DNA from: Cokeromyces recurvatus | Lineage: Eukaryota > Mucoromycota > Mucoromycetes > Mucorales > Mucoraceae | DNA: 64,000 bases | Assembly: GCF_025118155.1 (NCBI RefSeq) | Contig: NW_026251391.1 | Span: 251,501 to 315,500 of the forward strand | Reading direction: 5' to 3' | Shown: in pieces, positions 1 to 15,074 of the stretch | Layout: each line of letters begins with the position of its first letter | How positions within the stretch are numbered: position 1 is the stretch's first letter | Translations under genes and position numbers: made by a program | The notes under the pieces: generated by a model | Told to the model about the DNA's origin: nothing | The model's input: the letters and a program-made list of their open reading frames with translations, nothing else | Database searches by the model: none

Positions 1-1008
1 GGAAACAAGAAGAAGAAGAAGAAAACCAATATGAACAATCAAAAAAGAAAAAGAATGTATAACAGACAAAATATTGGTATCGCATATCAACCTGTTGAGC
101 AAAAGTAGTTATCATTATGATAAAATACATTAATTAATATTTAAACAATAGGAAAACTTATAGCAGTCGATTTAATGATGACAAGCAAAGAAAAATGCCC
201 TTGGTGATCTTTGGAGAGCAAGTTTGAGGATATCGACATGGATCATCTTCTGGATATTAATGAATTTGAAACTTTTTCACGAGTATTTAAATAAATATAT
301 GTTTATCAGATTCTTTATATTAAATCAATATTTATATATCTTGGGTTTGTAATACTTGTAAAGTAAGAGATCTAAGGACTTTTTGCTGAACAAGGCTGAA
401 CTGCCATTCATCAAACATTAACTTGTAACGGTTAGAATAGACGCATATTAGCAAATTACAAATGCCACAAACAATTGAAGTCCCTCTTCCTTCCTTCCTT
501 CCTTCCAAGAAAAAACTTTCTATTATGATGTCTGTCTTTCCAAGATTTATAAGTTGACTCTCAATATGGTCTATATTACATTAGATGAATTATCTGGCTT
601 ACAACTCCATTCCTCCACCTTTTCATAATCCTAATACTTTATTTCTTTTTATAACCTTTTATTTTTTGCCTTTTGTCCTAAAAGAGGTTTAGTTATTTTT
701 TTATATCATTGTTTTTTGAACTGCCTAAAAAAATTCAGTAATTGTCTTAATCGTATATGCACTACTTTTCATAATTTACCAATATTTTATCAATGTCTTT
801 TTTTTTTTTTGTCTAACAATAACAGGTTCTTTTCCCTTTTTCTTTTTTTACTATTAGAGTATAATAATATGGTATTGTATCATCTTCTTTTTTATTATTA
901 TTTATTTATATACGTTATTGTTCAAACTTCGCAATTTTATGATGAGAAAAAAAAAACAAATATAACAATAGCGAAAATTAAAACAAAAATATCCTTTTTA
1001 AATTAATT
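1..1008. other. Intergenic, downstream of CDC48
   Basis: No reading frame here looks like a protein; the short frames are low-complexity Phe/Leu/Lys translations of AT-rich DNA. A short run of CTTC repeats (TTCCTTCCTTCCTTCC) lies near 489-506. The last 200 bases are probably the CDC48 3' untranslated region, since CDC48 ends at 1009 on the minus strand. I see no RNA gene. Confidence 0.5.
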
Positions 1009-3875
<2,867 letters not shown>

Positions 3876-5090
3876 ATTTGTATATTTATATGAATATATG
3901 TATATATATTTTAAAGAATTCCAAAAAAAAAAAGAAGAAGAAAGAAATATCAACTGGAGTTGTTTTCAAATAGATTTCACTGCAACACGTAATTCAGCTT
4001 CGGACGCGCATTAAATAAATTAATTTAGATTACGTCATCATTCTTTTTGTATTATCCAATTATGTAACGATTTAGCTTTTACCGAATTTTGTAGAATAAC
4101 AAATTTTTTAATGCTGAAAAACAAAAAAAATTCTAGAAAATTATACGTGATTTTTAAAAAAATTATGCGTTTAAACTTTGATATTTCTTTATACCAACTG
4201 ATTGATTTAATACAGCGTAGTATAACTATTGAGCTATCGACACTATTTTTAGATTTATCTTTCATTTAAAGGCTACAAATATATTAGATCTAATGTATAC
4301 ACTTCCCCATTTTTTTTTTTAATATTTTCCTTTGTGTCCAAAAGGGCTTCTTTCATGCTTTATACATATTGAACTGAGCCATATCGAATTAAATTGCATT
4401 TACTTTGATGTATAATTAGTAGCAAAAGTTATTTACATGACATTACTTGGACTGCTTTACTTTATTATCAAATAAACGGTAATTAACCCTGATTATATCT
4501 TAGTTTGACGATCATTATAAAAACTTATTTGATGCCAAATCGTGACATAGATTCAAATGAAAGCATGAAGATGCTAAAGAGATATCAGAAGACGAAATGA
4601 ATGTTGAGTATATCGTTAGCACTTGATACAGCAGTTGGTTTCTATACATAACTTAACAACTTCATTTTGAAGTTGACAAAGAAAGAAGACAGTCTCGAAA
4701 CGTCTGGTTTAGGTCCTGTTTACTAATATCCCCACCCTTAATATGTTGATTCTAATTTCTATCTCTTTATATTATTTATTAAAAAAAAAAGACTATTTCT
4801 TCATTTCATTGTATCAAAACATTGAGTATTCATTTCTACATTAGTTTTTACTTGCTAGTATTTGAAGCATTATTCTTAAAGATGGTTTATTTATATCACT
4901 TCCATAGCATGCTATATTTTAAAACTGGAGGTAAAGAAAATACTTTGAAGATAAAAAGCTCCAAAAACGAAAAGATATATCTAGTTATATCATCCTCAAC
5001 TAGAATAAGCATAATATTTTATCATCATTTTCCCATTTATGATCTTTGTAAGGCACTCTTTTTTTTTTTATTATTATTATTCATGCTCAA
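3876..5090. other. Intergenic between ERG12 3' end and CDC48 5' end
   Basis: About 1.2 kb between two minus-strand genes, so it should hold the CDC48 promoter (near 3876-4300) and the ERG12 terminator region. It is AT-rich with short homopolymers. The reading frames at 4038-4265 and 4822-5106 are low-complexity and lack family resemblance. I see no RNA gene or repeat. Confidence 0.5.
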
Positions 5091-6542
5091 TCACTTTGTA
5101 AAATAATGTTCTAAAGTTTCACGATCTGCTTCAAGAAGCCATTGATATGTTTCATTTTGAAGCAAAGTAACAGCATCAGCACCAATTCCACCAACAGAAG
5201 TTTGATAACAGTCAAAGCCTTCATTTCTTAGTTTTAACATAACTTCGTTTATTAAACTTTGAGAGACTGAGTCCCGAATGAAAGTTACAGAACAGCCACC
5301 ACCACCAGCGCCTGTCAATTTTGTCTTGAGACCAAACTGAGCAGTGATTTCTCTTACTTTTTCTAAACTAGGATGACTTACACCAAGACCATCAAGTAAA
5401 CAATGGTTTAACGTAACCAAATCTTCCAGTTGATCCATCAATCCTTCCTTTGTTAATTCTCCCTTTTTTAATTGTTTGAATGCATCACGACAGTGAATAG
5501 CAATCTGGTGCATAGAATCTAGCATAGGTTCAATAACTTCAGGATACTTCTTTCTCTTTTCTCCTACACCAGCAACTAATGCATTTGTGGATCGAGGTAC
5601 TTTTGTATTAGTTAGCAATAAACGCAAAGAATAAAATCCTTCGAGGGTAGTAAAACCTTGTCCACGCATAAACGTTTTGGCGCCCCCAAAGGTAGCTACT
5701 GCATTATCGACACCACTTGGATTACCATGTATTACTTCCTCTGCCTTAAATGCATACCTATTGATCAAATCAAGATAACTGGCTGTGTCATTAGATTTAC
5801 TGGTATTGAAATCGACAGGAATCATTTTATTAAGGATTAATAAAGCTGTAACAATCGCGACTGAAAAGCTTGCTGAACTACCTAAACCAGCACCAACGGG
5901 TAAAAAGGAACGAACACATACTGTGAAACCGTGTGTTAATGGTTCCTTAGCTTTTGATTCAAGAATTATCAAAAGATATAAAAACGCTGTAAGGGCTTGA
6001 GTTTTAGCATCTGTTTCCTTTCCTGAAAAACCAGATAATTGGTCTATTTTTTCACGAAGTTCTATTGGCATATTATTGGGATGACGGGTATCTATATATA
6101 CATGCATATATAATATTTTTTTTTAAAAAAAAAGAGAAAGGATTAAATTATGTATATTGAAAAAATAAAATAAAATATCATAATAGATTTTACCTGAATC
6201 AGGATAATTGTATCTAAAAGGGAATTCATTTAAAGTCCATGCCTTATTTATATTAACATCAGGTAAAATAAGTTGAACTACATTGTCTTTTCTTTTTTCA
6301 AGATAGAGATAAGAACGGAGACCAAGAGATGCAGCTACTGCAGTCTAAAATAATTTCTTTTCTTTGTTAGCATCTCATCTATATACGTATACATGCATAT
6401 ATATGTGTATTTTCATTTTATTCTTTTGTTGTATCTATATATCTATTCCAACCTTTTGATATACAACAGAGTGCTCGCCAAATAAAATCACTTTTCCGGG
6501 AGCAGAAACAAGTATTCGTTCATTCATCTCTGTTACTGTCAT
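5091..6542 (-). CDS. ERG12: Mevalonate kinase
   Basis: GHMP-family kinase that phosphorylates mevalonate to 5-phosphomevalonate in cytosolic sterol/isoprenoid synthesis. Three exons: 6453-6542, 6194-6344, 5091-6091, giving 413 aa, close to the usual length. Exon 1 carries APGKVILFGEHSVVY, the N-terminal GHMP signature. The ATP-binding motif PVGAGLGSSASFSVAI lies in exon 3, as does HGNPSGVDN, the substrate/catalytic region with the conserved Asp. The C-terminal glycine loop TKLTGAGGGGCSVTFI is intact. The first donor site is GTTGGA, a less common GTT-type donor; the frame and the conserved protein support it. The gene is divergent to RPS20, with 194 bp between start codons. Assignment is firm. 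Confidence 0.96.
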
Positions 6543-6736
6543 CACAATAAGTTAAAGATTAGCAAAAAAAAAAAAAAAAAAAAAAGTAGGAGAACATGAT
6601 TTTGGAAGATTAACCAAAATTTCCAATAATTTAAACTCAGACAAATCTGTTGTGACCGTTACAGAGGGTGGATAGTAAAAAAAATTTTTGTCTACATAAC
6701 TTACTGATTTCTCTTTCTTTTTCATTTATACTAAAA
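6543..6736. promoter_or_regulatory. Shared divergent promoter region ERG12 / RPS20
   Basis: Only 194 bp separate the start codons of ERG12 (-) and RPS20 (+), so both promoters must lie here or overlap the 5' exons. The interval contains a 22-nt A tract at 6564-6585, a nucleosome-excluding type of sequence common in fungal promoters. No specific factor site was identified with confidence. Confidence 0.55.
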
Positions 6737-7258
6737 ATGTCTGCTGTTGCTGTATGTATATTTATAACAATAATCAATTCACTATATATTTATCATTTAT
6801 CATTTAAAAATTATAGGCTAAGTCTGCCGCTAAGCCCGGTTTGGAAGAACAAGTTGAAGCCAAGTAGGTTCTTTTTTTTTTTTTCTTTTTTCTCCCAAGA
6901 AAAAATATTTTAGAAGGTTACTTATTTTATTTTGTTTATCTTTAAAAATAGGATCCACCGCATTCGTATCACCTTGACTTCTCGCAACGTCAAGAACCTC
7001 GAAAAGGTTTCTTCTGACCTTATCCAACGTGCCAAGGACAAGCAGCTCAAGGTCAAGGGTCCCGTTCGTCTCCCTACCAAGGTTCTCCGTATCACCACCC
7101 GTAAGTCTCCTTGTGGTAACGGTTCTGAGACCTTTGATCGTTTCGAGATGAGAATCCACAAACGTTTGATCGATTTGCATTCTCCCTCTGAAATTGTTAA
7201 GCAAATCACCTCCATCTCCATCGAACCCGGAGTTGAAGTTGAAGTTACCATTGCTTAA
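6737..7258 (+). CDS. RPS20: 40S ribosomal protein S20 (uS10)
   Basis: Small-subunit ribosomal protein of the uS10 family, located in the head of the 40S subunit. Three exons: 6737-6751 (15 nt), 6817-6863 (47 nt), 6952-7258, giving 122 aa, the usual eukaryotic length. The core reads [19 protein letters not shown], then [20 protein letters not shown], and ends EVEVTIA, all typical of the family. Two introns crowd the first 20 codons, a pattern common in fungal ribosomal protein genes. Codon use differs clearly from the neighbours: many C-ending codons (ATC, CTC, AAC, GTC, AAG) appear where surrounding genes prefer A/T endings, consistent with selection for high expression. Assignment is firm. 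Confidence 0.97.
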
Positions 7259-9372
7259 GTTGGTTTTTTCTTTAGTTAACTCATAGAATAAACAAACAAA
7301 CAAACCAAAAAAAAAAAACTACACCTGTTGTTTTTTGATTTTTTTTTTCTTTAATATGTATGTAATGTGTATGTTGTGTATTATGAGTGTTAGAAAAAGG
7401 GGTAAACTTGAGTTGATAAAATTTTATGTGGCTTAGCTCATTGTTGTATAATCTGCTTGTAAAAGTTATTCAGTTAAAATAAACCACCTAAAAAAATAAA
7501 TTTTAGGCCAATTACAAGTTGTTTTGATACGTGACATCAAAAATTCGAAATGACATTCACATACTATTAGAGGATTATTGAACCTCTTGCGACTATCTGA
7601 AGCCATAAAGATAAACTATATTTACTATAGTGATCATACTTTTATTTACCACTGTCCTTCCAAAGTAAACAGTCTACTTGCATCATAATAAGGTATTTGG
7701 AGGCGTTTATATTTCCGCTCTCCTCCGCTGTCATAGTGTATTACAGACAGGCTTTACAACAATTAAGGACATCCCAACTACTAGTTCTTTTAGTCATCTC
7801 TATCATTCTTATTAAAACACTGAATTCGTATCTGTGATGTTCAATACGAATTTGTCGGTTTCGTGATTACATTGCCTAATTACTTACTCTCTTTTTAGTG
7901 CTCAAAAGAAAAACCCCACATACCTCACAGTTATTTTCCTTAAATATTGGCCAAGTCTTTGCCAAATTTCCCTATTTCAAAAAGTTTTGAGATTTAGTCT
8001 TTGACTTTCTTTTTTATAGTGTACTACAGTTCACTATTTCAACAAAGACTAGTTACTATAAATTAAAGATTAGCAGTATTTTACTAATAATTTACTCGAT
8101 ATTTTGAGTGCTCTTTGTCTATCCTAGTTCAAAAAAAAAAGGGAGTAGACTTTTAGTCATAGTTGAATTTTAGAAATTGAATAAAGCAGTGAGATGGCAA
8201 AAGACATAAGAAATAGAGTAGATATTAGTAGTCAAAGTTTGACATTTTTACTGGAAGGAATTGCGTTTTCGATTATCATAATATCATTTTGTTTTGTGTA
8301 CGCTGTTTGTATGTGTATGTATGTATGTGTGTAAGATTTAATATTGAGTTGAGCTAGTTAATTGGTAGTGTCCGTTTGTTGAGCAAGGCCTATTGTTGAA
8401 TATAGAGTTCTAAACTAATAATAAGATAGATAGATAGATGTATGTATCTTTTTTTTTTTAACAACAACCATTGGATTTAAGCATTAAAAGTATGTAATTG
8501 ATAAATACCTAGCTTATAAATCGTATATTCCCTTAGCTTTATTTTTTATTTAATCAAGTAATCTCTATTTAGACATTTCGATAATAGCAGTAGCCATTTT
8601 TCATATATGCATCATTAAGCTTCACCTGAAATTTGGAGTAGTACTCTATTATCAAATCATTGTTTAAAAATCCCAGCTGGTATCGTCGCCTTCAGCATGT
8701 GATGGGATACAATAATAATTATATTGGCATAAAAGGGAAACTTCCTGGTATAACGACATGCTATAATGATTCTGCTCTTCAAAATAAGGTTGCCCTCTTT
8801 TTTTTTTTTTTTCTTTTTTAGCACAACAGTTGAATGAAATCTTTCCTGTATATGCCTACTAGTAACCTAACTAAGACTTAATTTAAGGATTTTGACCTTA
8901 TTTATAACATTGTAAGAAAATAACCATGGTCATAAATCCTTATTATGATCTATATATGATTGTATTTTTATTTTGCTTTTCTTTCTACCCTTCTTTTATT
9001 TAGTATATTGGCTTTATTTGATTGATCTGTTAATGCCCACTGAAATATACGCATGCCAAAACTGAGAGAAATATATGTAGAAATAAAACAGTCAACAAAA
9101 GAAAAAAAAAATATATCTTGAATCGATGTTCCTGTTATAATAATGTCAGTTTTTTTTTATAGCGTATTGTAGCTAGCAAGTTAAATAAACTGACAATGGT
9201 AAAAAATAACAATACTTGCCTTACTAATACTTTTATATATTTATCTAAAGGTACAGTTAACTAATATAATAATAATAATAATAAAAACTCGGTTTCATCT
9301 ATAATTAACTGATTCCTAATAACCTAAGCTTAGTTATAATAGTGTAAGACAAAATATCTAAACAATTTGCTT

Positions 9373-9417
<45 letters not shown>

Positions 9418-9806
9418 AATTTACCCAAGTTAATATGCTTTGAGTTTTTAATGCTACGTCTCAAAGTCATTTGGTGACCGGCCTAAAAATTATTTTTCGA
9501 TGCATTCTTTTTTATTAATGTATACGTATACTGCGTATTCATGTATAACTATTATACGATTGTGAGCGGGGATTGAATATAACAAGCTATTCATCAGAGC
9601 CAAATTCGGAAAATGAAACTTCAATGTAAATAAAATGATCATGTATAAATACAGTTGTTTTCTTTCAATTATACACCTATTTTTTTTTTTTAAAAAAAAA
9701 GTAATCCATATTTATCTATTTTTATTTTTTTAAAAAAAGAAAGAAAGGATTATTTATATATGTTTAACTTGTTTAATAATTCAAAAGTAGCACAAGTGTA
9801 AATAGT
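7259..9806. other. 2.5-kb intergenic region
   Basis: Lies between the RPS20 3' end and the MFS transporter start, so it holds the RPS20 terminator and the transporter promoter. No protein-like frame or tRNA is visible. It contains a 42-nt A tract (9374-9415), a TATG/TGTATGTATG microsatellite near 8309-8330, an AAT repeat near 9265-9283, and a T12A9 palindromic junction at 9680-9700. Nothing else can be supported. Confidence 0.5.
9374..9415 (+). repeat. A42 homopolymer
   Basis: Uninterrupted run of 42 A, one of about a dozen homopolymers of 27 nt or more in the window. It lies in intergenic DNA upstream of the MFS gene. It could be the poly(A) tail of an old retroposed sequence, but no recognisable body precedes it. 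Confidence 0.9.
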
Positions 9807-11992
9807 ATGGTGACAGTGTCAAGTTTAACAACTGCAACACTACCTCAGTTTTCAACTCAAGAAGAGGAAGTTGAAAACAATCATAAAACTATAGAAGAAG
9901 AAGAAGAAGGAGGAGAACAACAACATAGTGGGTCAACAGAACAAATATTAGATAGACTGTTATCTAAAATAGGTTATGGCTTATTCCAAAAGAAGCTATT
10001 AGTAAGAAGAAAATATATAGTATTTTATTTTGATGATAAATATATACAAAATATTAAAATATTAAAAGATTCTATGCGGCTTCGGCTGGTTGGCAGATAA
10101 TGTATGTATATAAAAAGTCTATCATTAATATTGTTTAATTTTTTTGCTTATTTTATTTTATTTGTTTAAAAAAAAATGTTATATAGATGTGGCTACAGGT
10201 AATAAAATACAAAATGAATAATATACAGCATAGTTAACTTGTTGCATTTAATTTGTTGAAGACAATTGTAATTATTCTTCCTCGTGTACAAGGTAAAGAA
10301 GCTTTATTTTATTTATTTATTTATTTTTTTTATTTTTAATAGCAAACATTTCTTATTTTATTTTATTTTTTTTCGTATAAAAGAACATTATAATCTATCC
10401 AATAAATGGATAGGAACATTATCAAGCTCTCTTTTTGCTGGAATGACATTTGGTGCCTTCTTTTGGGGCTCATTTTCTGATTCAAAAGGTAGAAAAATTC
10501 CGTACACAATGACACTTGTTATTACATCTATCTTTGGATTGCTTTCTACTTTTACTTTCGATTTTACTAGCTTATGCTTTATGCTCTTTTTTCTTGGATT
10601 TGGTGTAGGAGGCAATATGCCAACTGATGGTAAGGTTATTTATATACTATCATAGAATATACATTTATATAACCTTCTATCTCTCGCTTATTTTATTATT
10701 TAATATGTATAATATCAAAAAAAAGGCGCTCTCTATCTTGAATTTTTACCAAAAGAATATCACTATTTATTAACGTTTATGTCTGTTTTCTTTTCGTTTG
10801 GAGCTGTACTTGCCTCTATAATCGGCTATCTTATTTTACCAAAGTGGAGTTGTCCTGAAATTGCAAATTCAGCAGATCCCTGCGATATGAATACAGAAAA
10901 TAAAGGATGGCGTATTATGTTATTTACTGTATCAATGGTTACTATTGTAATGCTCTTCTTAAGATCAGTCTGGCTCAAATTACCAGAGACTCCAAAGTTT
11001 TTAATGAGTCAAGATCGTCATCATGAAACTATTATTGTATTACAAGATATTGCAAAGATAAACGGTGGTCATGTACAGATTGATAAAAATGAGTTATCTC
11101 TTGATAAGAGAGATATCAGTGATAATCAACAGCAACAGTCAGTTGAAGATGGCGGTGATTTTATGGATTCAAGCACAAGTGTTTATGATGATGATGACTA
11201 TGAAGATGATGAGGATATCATAGTACATCATGTTTTATTACCTAATGGGGAACTTGATGCTGAAGAAATTCTAATTGAAGAACAAAAAGAAGGGAAAGGA
11301 CAGATTTTTCGATTATTATTAGGACCTCAATGGAGATTAACTACGATACTGATTTGGTGTATATGGACATTTACATCTGTTTCATTTACTATGTTTAATG
11401 TCTTTTTACCTAAATATCTTGAAACATTTGGTTTCAAAGGAGAAGCAACTGTTCCTACAAGAAAACAGGTATATCGAGATTATATGATTTATTCATTAGC
11501 GGGTGTACCAGGCTCAGTTGTAAGATATCATTTGTATTATTTATAAAATGGTTAAAAGTATATTCATACGGTTTTTTTTTCTTTTTTTTTAAAAAAAAAA
11601 AGATTGCATCATGGTTAATTGAGACAAAATTAGGTAGAAAGGGAACTATGTCTACGGCTGCGTTTGGTTCTTCCTTATCTTTATTTTTATTTTCGATAAT
11701 CAATTCCCGTATCACGATGGTATTATCTTCGTCTACATTTTCTTTTCTGGAAACATTATTATATGCTGTTATATATGGATATACACCTGAAGTATTCGAT
11801 ACAAATGTAAGAGGTACAGCAGTAGGTACAGCATCAGCACTTGGCAGAATTGCCGGTATTGCTAGTCCTATTATCACAGGTATTTTGTTGACCATCAGTA
11901 CATCCTTACCATTATATATCAGTGCTATTGGGTTTTTTATTGTCGGTTCATGTGTTGTACTATTACCTGTTGAAACTAGAAGAAAAGAATAA
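9807..11992 (+). CDS. MFS transporter, SV2/SVOP-like
   Basis: Twelve-helix major facilitator; the substrate is unknown. Seven exons keep the frame: 9807-10001, 10069-10101, 10187-10198, 10262-10292, 10384-10629, 10726-11519, 11603-11992, giving 566 aa. TM1 begins CGFGWLADNMWLQ, typical of the SV2/SVOP group. The loop 2-3 motif A is GSFSDSKGRK, followed by GFGVGGNMPTD in TM4, and ETKLGRKG in the second half mirrors motif A. The last helix ends LLPVETRRKE, the usual PETRG-like end. The central cytoplasmic loop (about residues 285-350) carries an acidic insert with DDDDYEDDED. The N-terminal tail is rich in Glu. Exon 3 is a 12-nt micro-exon encoding MWLQ. No neighbouring gene suggests a substrate. 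Family assignment is good; the micro-exon is inferred from splice motifs and family conservation. Confidence 0.88.
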
Positions 11993-12245
11993 ATACGGAT
12001 AGATAAAAGGAAAAAAGGAAAAAAGGAACAAAAAAAAACTGCAAATTTGAATATGTTTATACAAATGTTGCACTATCATAATGTACATAGCTAGCGTGTT
12101 TTTTTTTGGGAGGGTTAAATAAAGGAAAATTGCTACTATAATTTTTGTATACGTAAATAAAATGAATATCTATCATTATTATACGAGCAAATAAAAAAAA
12201 AATAAAGACTGCTTAAATATGTATTTATAACGAGTTGATATTTTT

Positions 12246-12740
12246 TTATTTTTTACTAATAGAGAGCCAGCCAAGACGAGTTAACTTTCTAACGACAGCT
12301 GGGGTAATAGCAGCAGTCAAAGATAATCGTAAGGGTAAAAGAATTGTTTTATGTATACCATAAGCAATAACAAAGATAGAAGTAAGAGAAGGCTTTGTCT
12401 GTTGTTGAATTAGTTCATGATTATTTTTTTTACCAACTGTTGATAAACCAATCCAATTTTTAACTTTGTTTGTCACATAGTGTTCTGCTTCTTTTACACG
12501 ATCAGCTCCCTTGATACTAATAACAGCCATTGTTGTACTCAAGTCAATGGCGCCTATTATTAAATAAACACTTAAGCCTACATAGCCATATTTCTTTATA
12601 AATTGCCTTGTCTTTGATAATTTTGGTTGTGGTGGTGGTATATTAACTGAAGATATTTTATGTTTGGTTATAAAAGGATTAAAAGATATTTTAGATACAG
12701 TTTTATTAAAAAAGCGTTTGGTTGTATTCGATAGCATCAT
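12246..12740 (-). CDS. DUF1279 (FAM210-like) mitochondrial protein
   Basis: Single-exon gene of 164 aa, chosen from the double ATG at 12735-12740; a longer frame to 12812 exists but its extra N-terminus is low-complexity Phe/Leu. The N-terminal 35 residues are rich in Lys, Arg, Ser and Thr without acidic residues, as in a mitochondrial presequence. The core KKYGYVGLSVYLIIGAIDLS begins the DUF1279 domain with one hydrophobic helix, and a second hydrophobic stretch (AAITPAVVRKL) follows near the C-terminus. Members of this family are mitochondrial membrane proteins whose biochemical role is poorly defined. It is convergent with the MFS gene and divergent from the sphingoid-base kinase. Confidence 0.75.
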   Translation of the reverse strand: MMLSNTTKRFFNKTVSKISFNPFITKHKISSVNIPPPQPKLSKTRQFIKKYGYVGLSVYLIIGAIDLSTTMAVISIKGADRVKEAEHYVTNKVKNWIGLSTVGKKNNHELIQQQTKPSLTSIFVIAYGIHKTILLPLRLSLTAAITPAVVRKLTRLGWLSISKK

Positions 12741-12894
12741 AGTAAAGCTAAATAAAAAAAGGAAATACAAAAAAAAAAGAATTACACTTTGTAAATTTTG
12801 CTTGAATAACAATTATATTAAAAAATAGTCACAATTATTACTAGCATGAATTTCACTCTAATAAATTAAAGTTCAGATTGTTGCATTGTATTTT

Positions 12895-12931
<37 letters not shown>

Positions 12932-12979
12932 TGACTACTAACCTTTTTCTTTTTTTGAAAAAAAAAAAAATAGATCTTT
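12741..12979. promoter_or_regulatory. Divergent promoter, DUF1279 gene / sphingoid-base kinase
   Basis: A 239-bp interval between two divergent start codons. It contains a 28-nt A tract (12901-12928) and shorter A runs just upstream of the kinase start. No specific factor site is evident. Confidence 0.5.
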
Positions 12980-14733
12980 ATGATTCACACATTAAAGGTT
13001 TATAAAGTTAACCATCCTGTAAACTTATCAATTGATGATGAAGGTCTTCGTATTGAAGGAGATTTAACTGCAGCTAAGCAATGTAATTATATGTTTGAAT
13101 TATTAACATGAATAACTCATTATCTCTTTATTTTAGCTAAAACTGTAACGACTGTTTGCTGCTTACCTATTCCTTCTAAAAAAAGACCTGACCCTACTTT
13201 ATTACCTATTGATAACTTATTTATCATCAATGCGTTTTATAATGGCCGTACTAAAACGGTACATTTCGATTGCGTATTGCCAGAAGATAGGACAAAGGAT
13301 GATTCCCCTGCCGACATTTACAATTTCATTTATTCTGTAGATGATGATAAAATACAAGAAGCAAAGATTTTTTGTGAAAAGTTATTGAAACAGGCTTATA
13401 AGGGTGTCAAATTTAGTAAAAGACTATTAGTTTTAATTAATCCTTTTGGTGGTAAAAAAAAAGCCAGAGAGTTGTTTGAATATCATGTTCGGCCTATTTT
13501 TGAAAGCGCACAGTGCTCTATCGAAGTAAAATGTAAATATATATTCATATACATATATATCTTGTTTACCTATAAATGTATATATGAATACATATTACAC
13601 AAATATTATATTAGATACAGAACATCGAGGTCATGCACTACAAATTGCAAAAGATTTAGATATTGAAAACTATGATACTATTGTTACAGTAAGCGGTGAT
13701 GGTGTTATTCATGAAGTTATTAATGGTCTCCTTAAAAGATCTGATGCAAGGGAAGTAATGAAGAAAATTTCTTTAGGTATTATTCCTGGTGGTACTGGAA
13801 ATTCTCTTAGTATCTCATTACTTGGAGAAAAGAGAGGTTTTGATCCTTGTTATACTGCTCTTCAAACCATTAAAGGTAATTTATATAAATAGTTAATTGT
13901 GTATGTATACACATATATATTTATTCATTTTTATTTTGTAGGCAAACCAATGGCATTTGACTTATGCTCAATTGTATATGATGATCATAGATATTTTTCT
14001 TTCTTATCACAAAACTATGGCATTACAGCCTATGCCGATCTAGGTACAGAACATATGAGGTGGATGGGTGATGCTCGTACTGTAGTAGGATTATTGCAAG
14101 AAATCTTTTCACGTCATACATACAATATTAAAGCTGCTATTCAGGTAGTTGAATCTGATAAAAAGAAAATGCAAAATGACTATATTACTTCATTTACGAA
14201 TGAAGTGAATGTACCTATGAATGAGCTTGAAGGCGATGTAGTTGATACGATTCCTGACTTGTCTGAACCTGTTCCTGATGATTGGATGGTGATTGAGGAT
14301 AAAATTTCATTCTTTTTAACAAGTAAAGTGCCTCTCTTAGCAAGAGGAATGTTAAGTCATCCTTACGCCTTGCCTAATGATGGTACAATTGACTTACTTT
14401 TGGTTCGTGGTTCACCAAATATTAGTAAAGAATTGGATGTCTTTAGTAAAGTCGAAAAAGGTCAACATATCAACTCTGATATTGTAAAATATTCTGTAAT
14501 ACTTTAAATTTATTTATTTGTTTACTTATTTTTCTCTTTTTTCTTTTTTTTTTAAGGTGGAGTATTACAAGATTAAAGCCTTTAGATTAACACCCATTTT
14601 GAAACCTGGTCAAAAAGCATATGTTGCAATTGATGGTGAATTTGCTCCATGCAAGCCTTTTCAGGTCGAAGTTCATCCTCGGTTAGCTCCTATTTTAACG
14701 ATTAATTCTAATTTTATTCCTACAAATATTTAA
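12980..14733 (+). CDS. LCB4: Sphingoid long-chain-base kinase (sphingosine kinase)
   Basis: Lipid kinase of the diacylglycerol-kinase catalytic family that phosphorylates sphingoid bases to their 1-phosphates. Five exons: 12980-13082, 13137-13532, 13615-13875, 13942-14483, 14557-14733, giving 492 aa. Motifs in order: LVLINPFGGKKKARELF (C1, about residues 145-161), TVSGDGVIHEVINGLLKR (C2, nucleotide-binding GDG), GIIPGGTGNSLSISLLG (C3), YADLGTEHMRWMGDARTVVG (C4, typical of sphingosine kinases and absent from plain DAG kinases), and YVAIDGEFAPCKPFQVEVHP (C5). A low-conservation stretch with acidic residues precedes the C5 block. The symbol follows the yeast homologue; whether it is orthologous to LCB4 or LCB5 cannot be told. 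Assignment to sphingosine kinase rests mainly on C4. Confidence 0.9.
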
Positions 14734-15074
14734 ATTGGTAACAAATAGATTCTTCTTTCTCCTTGTTTTTATACACTTAGATTCACTATTTTAATAAATA
14801 CACAAAAGTATACATTTTTTTTTTAAAGAAAAAAAAAATAATGGAAGAAAAATTATACATCTGACAATACAAATATATTATAAAAAGTTTATTTTTATTA
14901 ATAATATTGACTATTTACAATTTATATATAAATATATACATTTATATATAAAAGAAAAAGAGAGATATAAAGATACGTAGAAAGGGAATAGGTATAGCAA
15001 TGTACAATTCATTATAAAGCTATGCAATAAATGTGCTACAAAGTGAGAAAAAAAAAGAAGAGGGGCTTTATATC
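14734..15074. other. Convergent 3' intergenic region
   Basis: A 341-bp interval between the convergent ends of the sphingoid-base kinase and the phosphate transporter. It is AT-rich with TA-rich repeats (TATATA near 14921-14950) and holds the 3' ends of both transcripts. No gene is visible. Confidence 0.5.
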
